A stretch of 64,000 nt of DNA from Muscardinus avellanarius. Lineage: Eukaryota; Chordata; Mammalia; Rodentia; Gliridae. A program made the translations under genes and the position numbers. Location of the stretch: the NCBI GenBank assembly GCA_963383645.1, contig OY726561.1, positions 31,910,826 through 31,974,825 on the forward strand, written 5' to 3'. Shown here in pieces: positions 57,000-64,000 of this stretch. Positions within the stretch are counted from its first letter, which is position 1, and each line of letters starts with the position of its first letter. A model generated the notes under the pieces. That model searched no databases, had not been told where the DNA came from, and saw only the letters and a program-made list of their open reading frames with translations.

Positions 57000-57927
57000 T
57001 AATCTTATATATTCCTTCCTTCTTAATTTTAGAAGTTGGTTTTTAGCTTGTTCGCTGTGGCAGCCTTGTTATAGTGATAATCTCATGTGTTCTGTGGTAA
57101 GTTAAGTGTAAGCCTGTGAGTTTCAGTACTTTATGAACTCACAATGCTTCTTACCCTTCTCTCCCCTGCCCAGTGCCCTTTCTTAGCACCTCATAACAAT
57201 GCTCAACTGTGTCTGTTGATATGAATTGCCTCATCATATTCCAAGTGCTTCGAGCTTCACACCATTCTCAAATTACATGGTATTTCCTTTAATTTAAGTA
57301 ATAGCTTTTAAATTACCAGCACCCGTTGCATTTGACACATATTGAACACCTAATAAATTCAACTTATTGTGTGTAAGGCTGGTGTTTGCAATATAAGCTG
57401 AATACATTTACTTTATTTAACAGGAACAGTGAAGGAGAAAACCGTTTGTAATGAAGTCCTATAATAGTTTTTTTTAATCTTTTTTCATGGTCAGTTTTGA
57501 TCTCCAAATAGATAATCTGATTGTTGCCTTGTCAGTTAATATGTCTGAAAATTTGAAGTCAACAATATGATGGGCAGTTTAGTAATAATGATGAGGTGAA
57601 GCCCATTTGTATTATTGTTGGAATGTGATTTATGTAATATGAACAAAACAATCCTTACTTTCTGTATCTTCAGTAATTATGCAGTGTATTGTACAGGTAA
57701 CATTTCTCAAGCAATTATATATCTATAAAGATTATTATGAAGGTTCACTTAGGCCCTGGCTACAGGGACAAAGGTGACATCTGTTTCCTTATCCTTCTTT
57801 GTTACAGAAGAGAAACCCCACCCATCCTTATACAAAAGGATGCTCTCCCATTCATGAAATTTCCATATCAGAGTTTAGAAATTAGTGGAGATTTAACTAT
57901 ATTTCAAACATTTATATTATACTCATG
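57000..57927. other. Repeat-poor non-coding DNA
   Basis: 57.30-57.37 kb (tgacacatattgaacaccta, ataaattcaacttattg) may be an L2 or MIR 3' end. The rest is unique. Confidence 0.4.
57400..57730. promoter_or_regulatory. Candidate conserved non-coding block
   Basis: Non-repeat; several ATTGTT/AACAAT SOX-type cores (57521, 57562, 57616, 57648) and TAATTATGCAG at 57674 within about 330 bp. Inference only. Confidence 0.22.
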
Positions 57928-57936
57928 TAATACTTA

Positions 57937-58146
57937 TTATTTTTTATTGGTACATTGTAGTCATACATCTTAATGGAGTACAAGATGTAAGAGGCATACG
58001 TGCACACATCACTTTAGCTCTTACCTAATTCCCACCCCATTCCCTCCCCCTTCCTTATGTTTGGCTTAGTGATTGACATTGATATGTTTGTGAATGTACA
58101 TCATGTACATTAGGGAGTTTCCCTCTTCCCCCCTCCCACCACCCCA
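57937..58146 (-). mobile_element. Lineage-specific L1 3' end with perfect 9-bp TSD
   Basis: ttattttttattggtacatt, catacatcttaatggagtac, gaggcatacgtgcacacatc, C-rich block, atgtacatcatgtacattag, then ccctcttccccc and ctcccaccacccc. TAATACTTA lies on both sides (57928-57936 and 58147-58155), so this is a complete, heavily 5'-truncated L1 insertion of about 210 bp. Confidence 0.93.
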
Positions 58147-58155
58147 TAATACTTA

Positions 58156-60177
58156 ATGTCACTAACTCAGTTAACTCCGTGAATATCATAATTTTAAATA
58201 AGATTTGAGACTTAAGAGATATCTTTGCCAGTTATTTATATAGGATTTTAAGATTTTAACTAGTATATACATATCAAGTTTAGAAATAAAATGTGAACAA
58301 GTTATTAATATTTAACTTAAATATGTTTTTACCTTAAAAAATTCTTAAAGTGAAAGTAAAATTTGTCTCTTAGCATGTTTGTATAAAGTAAAATAACCAC
58401 TGGTGGGTCATCATGGCATATAAAGGCATGCTGATACTTATACAAATTAATAACCATGCATAGCATTTGCATGCTTGTTTTCAAACAAAAACAGACACAT
58501 AGCCTCAGGATTTATAAATATTTCTGAAGAAATTCTTTGTATTTTATAGCCAAATTAGTCCTGAGTTTGGCATTTACTTCTTGCAGCCTAACTTGAAAGA
58601 GGACCCTTTTCCCTCCCAGAGCTCTGTGACTATGGGCCTTTGCTTTTGAAAATTAAATATTTAATATTGCTTTGTCTAAGTCAGCTTAGAACAGGATTCT
58701 TTCTTCATTCCAGGGCGATGTCAAAATTCATAGAAGAGCAACAGCTCATATTGTCTACTGAGATCAAACCTTGCTCTTCCCCTCCCCCCTCCCATGCCTG
58801 CCCTTGGGACTGTGACATCATTACCATCCCAGGGACCCTGGGGTGGTTGTTCTTGTTAAAATGAAGTGAGATTAGGGTTCTCAGAGAGAGCGGTCAAATA
58901 TTTGAGCACTAATCATGCCTGGATGTCTTTTATTACTTTTTGGGCAGCGGATTTCTGTTGGCTTCAAGAATTACACACTGCAATCATTTAATGTGAATGT
59001 GGACCGAAAAGAATACAATTAGGTGAATCACAGAGCAATCTGCTTTATAGCATTCTATGAAATGAAAGATGCATCTATTTAAAGGTTATCTGGTATATGA
59101 AAGGGACATTTATCCCCCAAGGAGAGGAGGGAACTATGTAAAAGGAATACGACTTTATTAATATTTTACAATTAAATTTGCAATCTCCTTATCCTTTTCC
59201 CTTTTATAATTTTCATGTTGATCATGTAAGTACTTTGTCCATATCTCATGCACTCTTTCTGGGCAAGTTATCAGATGGGACACGTTTATTAAAAAAAGAA
59301 ACAATTAAAAATTCAATGACAAAATTTCAAATAGTATCTGTTTAGGGCTTATCTTCTCAATGTTAGGGCTTTCATGGTTATTAGTTAGGGACTTTTGGGA
59401 TTGGTTCCGTGAAGCTCGGTGGGTGATGTCATTATCATGGGAAGCAATGGTGTTACTTTAATTCTGGGGTTTTCTGATGACTACATCATATTTGAATGTT
59501 GTGGGTAGATATTACAACAGTTTAAGATTCAAAATGACACATTCTTGTGTTTGAAGTATTTGAATTAGAAAAGACACAACAATACAATCAAAAACATGGA
59601 AGGGACTATTAACATTTTGTGAAAAATGACTAATGGAAAAATAATGATTTCTTACATATTTGAATAAGGTTAATAACATATTATGAGGCATAATATTTAA
59701 TATGATTAATTGAAATATGCAATATGTTTAAGGCAACATATAGTGTATACAAAATGATGACTAATTCTGAAAGGCAGAATAACATAGATACTACTTTTTT
59801 TAATCTGTAAAACCACAAAAATATTATGTGACCTGAAATTCTCATCTAGCTCTAAAGTCTTATGAATTTTCTAGTATGAGAGAAAAAGTTACTTAAGATG
59901 TTTGTAGAATTTATGTTAAATATAAAATATGAACTTGACTCCATGATACTTTTATACATTATTTGTATGCTTGCTAATATGCAGTACCCAACATTGTGAC
60001 ATATTAGCAAAAGAATCTATTCAACCATGTACTAAAGAAAAAGTCTCAGAGATTTTAGATACTTATTTTTCAAAAAGTTCCATCATGTTTTATGCCAAAA
60101 ATAAAATGTGACACCAAAAAGCATTCGTTTGGATAATTAAACTTCTTTCTGCTAGAATAATCTGATTTTAGCATTTT
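58156..60177. other. Repeat-poor non-coding DNA (2 kb)
   Basis: No interspersed repeat recognised. 58.56-59.18 kb is listed separately. Confidence 0.5.
58560..59180. promoter_or_regulatory. Candidate conserved enhancer-like block
   Basis: About 600 bp of complex sequence, lower in AT than its surroundings. It includes a C-rich pocket (cttcccctcccccctcccat), CCCAGGGACCCTGGGG (58828-58843, near-palindromic) and cagcggatttctgttggctt. Regulatory role is inference. Confidence 0.28.
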
Positions 60178-60740
60178 GTGCCTTTTTCTAAAAATACTTT
60201 ATTCTTTTTAGAACTGCTTCAGTTTTATAGCAAAATTGATCAGACACTGCAGAGATTCTTTTTATCTGCTCCCCTTCCTATCAGTATCCCTCGCTTTAAT
60301 TGTATATATGTTGCCATGAGTGAATATATATTGATGTATCATTATTACCCAAAGCCCTAGTTTACATTTGGTGTTGTCCATTTTATAGGTTTGAACACAT
60401 ATTGAATGAATGACACAAAACCACCTTTCTGGTATGATATAGAGTATTTTCAGTGCCCTAAATTTTTTCTTTTCTTCATCATTTCATCTACCTCACTCCT
60501 CTAACCCTTGACGTCCATTAATCATTTACTACCCCCGTAGTATTGCTTTTGATAGATTGTCATATAGTGTGGAATCATACAGTCTCTGACTTTTCAAATT
60601 GGCTCCTTTCACTTTGTCAGATGTATTTTAAAATTTCCTCCATATTATTACGTGGCTTGATAGCACACTTATTTTTTTATCTGAATAATATTCCATTGTC
60701 TCGATATCCCACAGTATATTTACCCATACATCTCTATAAC

Positions 60741-60859
60741 TTTTTCTATTATTTTGAGACAGGACTCACTAAATTGCCCAATATGGCCTTGAACTTGCTA
60801 TCCTCCTGCTTCAGCCTCTCAAGCAGCTGGAATTACGGGTGTATGCCAACATTCTTGGC
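60741..60859 (-). mobile_element. B1-type monomer SINE inside the old L1
   Basis: ttttgagacaggactcacta, gccttgaacttgctatcctc and gcctctcaagcagctggaat, then tgtatgccaac. A 7SL-derived monomer without an ID half, diverged, hence older than the dimeric copies. Confidence 0.7.
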
Positions 60860-61112
60860 ATTTGAAAGTATTGGGTTCACATTTAATTCAAGTTTTTGTA
60901 TTACTGTTGAGTTACCAGAATTGTTTACATATTGTAGATCACAGTCCCTTGTCAGGTTTGTCTTGTACAAATATTTTCTCCCATCAGTGGCTTATCTTTT
61001 TATTCTCTTGACAGTATCTTTGTATTATGGAAGTTTTTAAGCTCAAGAAAGTTCATTTTTCTCAATTATTTCTTTTACGAATTGTGCATTAAGTGTTGCG
61101 TATAAAAAGTCA

Positions 61113-61212
61113 CTAAATAAGTGATGTGTGCATGTATGCCTCTACCATCTTGTAGTCCATTAAGATGTATGACTACAATGTACCAATAAAAAATTAAAAT
61201 AAAATAAAAAAG
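61113..61212 (+). mobile_element. Very short L1 3' end, sense, inside the old L1
   Basis: aataagtgatgtgtgcatgt, ctaccatcttgtagtccatt, gactacaatgtaccaataaa and an A-rich tail: the last ~75 bp of the same L1 3' end found antisense elsewhere, with its AATAAA. AAAGTCA is present on both sides (61106-61112 and 61213-61219). Confidence 0.85.
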
Positions 61213-61324
61213 AAAGTCAAACTCAAGGCTATCTAGGTTACCAGTTTCATAGTTCTGTGCTTTACATTTAGGTCTATGACCCATTTTCAGTTCATTTTTG
61301 TGAAAGGTTTTTCATTATATACTT

Positions 61325-61326
<2 letters not shown>

Positions 61327-61363
<37 letters not shown>

Positions 61364-61558
61364 GAGGATGGAGGCCTGGGGCATTCTAACTTCAAGCTAT
61401 ACCCCCAGCTCTTTTTTTTTTTTTAATTCTTTATTTTTGAAACATGGGCTCACTGAGTTTAAAGGACTTCAGTAAGTAGCTGAGGCTGTCTGAACTGCGA
61501 TCCTCCTGTCACAGCCTCCCAAATGCTGGGATTACAAGTGTGGGCCACCGTGCTCAGC
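61327..61558 (-). mobile_element. B1-ID SINE, older subtype, T34 tail
   Basis: A 34-bp T run, gaggatggaggcctggggca, T13 linker, cactgagtttaaaggacttc and a B1 half ending ccaccgtgctcagc. It ends the old L1 on its right side. Confidence 0.9.
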
Positions 61559-61689
61559 ATTACATGCCTCTTTTGTACCACTTATCCATAAAAATAAAGG
61601 CCATATCATTACTACTTTCTACTTCGCCAATTTTATGAGCATCCCATGCCTTACAAATCTCTTCAGACATTTCTAATAAAATTAAAATA

Positions 61690-61940
61690 AGCCAAGCGTG
61701 GTGGTGCACACTTGTAATCCCAGCATTCGGGAGGCTGAGACCAGAGGATCGCAGTTCGCGGACAGCCTCAGCTACTTAGTGAGGCCCTCTGCAACTTAGT
61801 GAGACCCGGTTTCAAAATAAAGAATAAAAAAGAGGGCAGGGGTGTAGCTTGGAGGTAAAATGCCCCTGTATTCCATCCCCAGACCCGCAAAAAATAAAAT
61901 AAAATAAAATAAATTAAAATAAATTAAATTAAAATAAATT
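61690..61940 (+). mobile_element. B1-ID SINE, older subtype, (AAAT)n tail
   Basis: gccaagcgtggtggtgcaca head, agttcgcggacagcctcagc, linker caaaataaagaataaaaaag, ID half, then an AAAAT/AAATT array. The TSD cannot be separated from the A/T-rich tail. Confidence 0.92.
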
Positions 61941-62061
61941 TGAGTGGAATATTTCAGTGGAAAATATTTCCAGTGCTTCTAAGTATTTGTTCTTATATTA
62001 TTTTCTATGCAAATATATTTTCTGACACATATTTTGTTTGGTAGGCTAAAGCTACTTTTTC

Positions 62062-62273
62062 TTTCTTCTTTTTTTTTTTTTTTGGTGGTACTGGGGTTCC
62101 TGGAAGCCCTTCTACCTCCGGGCTACACTCCCAGACCTATTTTTACATTTTTTTTTTAAATTTGGAAACAGGGTCTCCTAAGCCAGTATTCACGGCTGGC
62201 TTCAAACCTGCGCAATCCTACTGTCTCTGCCTCCCTTGCACGGGGATTACAAGCATGCGTCACCACGCCCGGC
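62062..62273 (-). mobile_element. B1-ID SINE, hairpin subtype, perfect 16-bp TSD
   Basis: T-rich tail, ggtggtactggggttcctgg, ctacctccgggctacactcc, aagccagtattcacggctgg (inverted repeat with a longer loop), and a B1 half ending accacgcccggc. CTAAAGCTACTTTTTC on both sides (62046-62061 and 62274-62289). Confidence 0.96.
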
Positions 62274-62289
62274 CTAAAGCTACTTTTTC

Positions 62290-62831
62290 ACTACCCAGAT
62301 TTGTCATATATTTTTCTAAACATAATTTTAATAGCTTTAAACCTTTTATGAAAACAGGACACATTGATCACCACCAGGTACTTTCTGCCAGGGTATTTTG
62401 AGCATCTTCTACACACAATGGAAAGGTAGCATTGTGACATACACCTTGCCACTTAGAAGGATATTCTTTCCTCTTCTCCCCACGGACAGAGGAAGTGACT
62501 GGCAAATCTGAGGCTTCTCATGATTTTAGTAGTGCCCCTAAAATAGGTAATTACCTAATTACATGTTGCATTTATTTACTGACTTTAGAAAATATTGACA
62601 TTTCTAATGATGACAGGCTGCTTATCTTTACCTAGACAGAATAAAAAGAATGAGAACCAAATGGGCCTCTTTAGGGAAAATGTATAACCAAATTGTTCAC
62701 AGTAGCTCAGCCTCCCATGAAACTGAAAACAAAGACCACCAAAAATTGATACCAGATTGTCTTATTTTGCTGTTTTTAAAGACCCAATATTCAATAAAGG
62801 ATCAAACACTATATTTTATTTTATTTTGATT
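62290..62831. other. Unique non-coding DNA
   Basis: No repeat recognised. Confidence 0.45.
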
Positions 62832-62955
62832 TGCTAATTTTTTCTTTGAAATGGAGTCTAGTTAGGAAGCCCATTGGTCTTCAACGTGTGATCTCATGTG
62901 ATCTTGCTTATGCCTTACCAGTAGCTGGAATCATAGGTATGTGCCACGACCTAGC
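62832..62955 (-). mobile_element. B1-type monomer SINE, old
   Basis: tttctttgaaatggagtcta, tcatgtgatcttgcttatgc, cagtagctggaatcataggt and atgtgccacgacctagcc: the antisense 7SL-type order without an ID half. Heavily diverged. Confidence 0.65.
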
Positions 62956-62968
62956 CAGACTAGTGTTT

Positions 62969-62969
<1 letters not shown>

Positions 62970-63003
<34 letters not shown>

Positions 63004-63200
63004 TGTACTTGGGAATTAACCTAGGAGTATTCTATTTTTGAGCTTCACCCCTACTGATTTTTACTTTATATTTCGAAACAGGGTCTTGGTAAATTTTTGA
63101 GGATATCACTAAGTTGCTGAGGCTGGCCTCAAACCTGCAATCCTACTGTTTTAGCCTCCCAAGTACTGAGATTATATACATATACCAATGTGTCTGGCTT
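62970..63200 (-). mobile_element. B1-ID SINE, diverged, (ATTT)n tail
   Basis: (ATTT)8-9 at 62970-63004, tacttgggaattaacctagg, atttcgaaacagggtcttgg, cactaagttgctgaggctgg and a B1 half ending atgtgtctggct. Confidence 0.88.
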
Positions 63201-63355
63201 CTAGTAATTTTAAATTTCAATTAAACTATATTCATAATTTTTCTTTGATTTTTATTTTTCTCTTATATTTATCTGATGGGTCAGGGATAATTGGCAGGTA
63301 CATGTATTCAAATGAATATATTTCAGAAACTATGCCTAAACATCTCACGATTAAA

Positions 63356-63356
<1 letters not shown>

Positions 63357-63407
<51 letters not shown>

Positions 63408-63529
63408 GGAAATTGAACAATTGAATTCAGGGCATTAATTATACCTCTGAGCCACTAGGCACAAAGCTACTATCCTCATGTCTCAGACTCCCAAGCACTG
63501 GGATTACAAACATGAACCACCATGCTAGG
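63357..63529 (-). mobile_element. B1-ID SINE with (TG)n tail and internal deletion
   Basis: (TG)23 at 63357-63402, ttactggaaattgaacaatt, tacctctgagccactaggca, then the B1 half directly (ctcagactcccaagcactgg ... ccaccatgctagg). The linker and inner B1 part are missing. TAAAATGT may be a TSD (63352-63359 and 63535-63542). Confidence 0.82.
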
Positions 63530-63565
63530 TTTGATAAAATGTTTAGATAAGTAAGTGAAGTTCGT

Positions 63566-63566
<1 letters not shown>

Positions 63567-63607
<41 letters not shown>

Positions 63608-63625
63608 ATCTATCTATCTATCTAT
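63567..63625. repeat. (TCTA)n microsatellite
   Basis: About 14 tetranucleotide units with one short TC interruption, leading into the T-run of the next SINE. Confidence 0.93.
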
Positions 63626-63823
63626 TTTTTTTTTTTTTTGGTGGTACTCTGGATGGAACCCAGGGGCCTTCTACCTCCGGGCTACTCTCCCAGTCCTATT
63701 TTTATATTTTTTATTTGGAAACAGGGTCTCTTAAGCCAGCAGAGGCTGGCTTTGAACCTGCGTGATCCTCCTGTCTCAGCCTCTCAAGCACGGGGATTAC
63801 AAGTGTGCGCCACCACGCCTGGC
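63625..63823 (-). mobile_element. B1-ID SINE, hairpin subtype
   Basis: T15, ggtggtactctggatggaac, ctacctccgggctactctcc, ttaagccagcagaggctggc (inverted repeat) and a B1 half ending accacgcctggc. A 9-bp CTATTTTTT repeat flanks it but is low-complexity. Confidence 0.93.
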
Positions 63824-63833
63824 ACTATTTTTT

Positions 63834-63882
63834 GATATTAGGGATTGAGTCCAAGCATTCTGCCTTCAGGCTATCCCTTAGC
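63834..63882 (-). mobile_element. ID-half fragment
   Basis: atattagggattgagtccaa, gcattctgccttcaggctat and cccttagcc: only the ID half, antisense, without B1. Confidence 0.6.
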
Positions 63883-63889
63883 CTTTTAA

Positions 63890-63978
63890 AATTTTTTTTA
63901 TTTGTTTGTTTGTTTCTTTGTTTATGGTATTTGGAATTGGAGGCATTCTACCTCCAAGCTACACCCCTATACGAATTT
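63890..63978 (-). mobile_element. ID-half fragment with (GTTT)n tail
   Basis: tttatttgtttgtttgtttc tail, then ttggaattggaggcattcta and cctccaagctacacccctat. Only the ID half is recognised before the window approaches its end. Confidence 0.6.
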
Positions 63979-64000
63979 TTAGAAAATGTTTATTTAAAAC

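Larger units (their letters stand above)
60178..61326 (-). mobile_element. Old L1 (L1M-type) 3' region, antisense, split by two insertions
   Basis: gtttacatttggtgttgtcc, ctaacccttgacgtccatta, tggaatcatacagtctctga, ataatattccattgtctcga, atattttctcccatcagtgg and gctttacatttaggtctatg follow the ancient mammalian L1 antisense order. The order resumes after each insertion. The 165-codon plus frame here is antisense to L1 and not a gene. Confidence 0.8.

Noticed and set aside
60543..61040. 165-codon plus-strand reading frame, the longest in the window
   Set aside because: It lies antisense to an old L1 and crosses a B1 monomer. Length is explained by chance in AT-poor codon phase; no domain seen.
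1..64000. A new multi-gene biological system
   Set aside because: No credible coding genes were found on either strand. The interest of the window lies in repeat biology and possible conserved non-coding DNA.

Overview
This window is non-coding nuclear DNA from a rodent, very probably a squirrel (Sciuridae). The evidence is its repeats. There are about forty copies of a roughly 190-230 bp dimeric SINE with a 7SL-derived B1-type left half and a tRNA-derived ID-type right half, the architecture described from squirrels (the MEN or B1-dID family). Alongside them are a few simple ID elements, a lineage-specific L1 3' end, and ERVL-MaLR LTRs. The sequence is AT-rich. No open reading frame is a credible gene: the two longest (154 and 165 codons) run through SINE and L1 sequence, and most others are chance or repeat translations. 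I see no cellular exon set, no processed gene copy, no tRNA or rRNA gene and no CpG island. The window is best read as a gene desert or a very large intron.

Layout. 1-9 kb: sparse old repeats, then two L1 copies at 5.8-7.7 kb that each carry an inverted 5' segment. 9-19 kb: scattered SINEs, many with clear target-site duplications (TSDs). 18.7-25 kb: the longest repeat-poor stretch, with candidate conserved non-coding blocks near 20.3, 21.5-22.1 and 24.05-24.46 kb. 25.8-28.8 kb and 32.6-33.4 kb: clusters of MaLR LTRs. 33.4-36.0 kb: an old antisense L1 with an ORF2 reverse-transcriptase remnant, holding a SINE and a younger L1 3' end. 36-45 kb: dense SINEs, mostly on the plus strand. 45.9-49.4 kb and 57.0-60.2 kb: repeat-poor intervals that look enhancer-like. 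54.4-55.3 kb: one LTR split by two later insertions. 60.2-61.3 kb: one old L1 split by two. 61.3-64.0 kb: a pile-up of mostly minus-strand SINEs.

Nothing here works as a gene system. The informative content is evolutionary. Nested insertions give relative ages, two L1 copies fit twin priming, many SINE tails have grown into microsatellites, and the youngest-looking SINE subgroup carries an inverted repeat between its two halves. Family names come from sequence recognition alone, without a repeat library, and boundaries are good to a few bases only where a TSD is reported.
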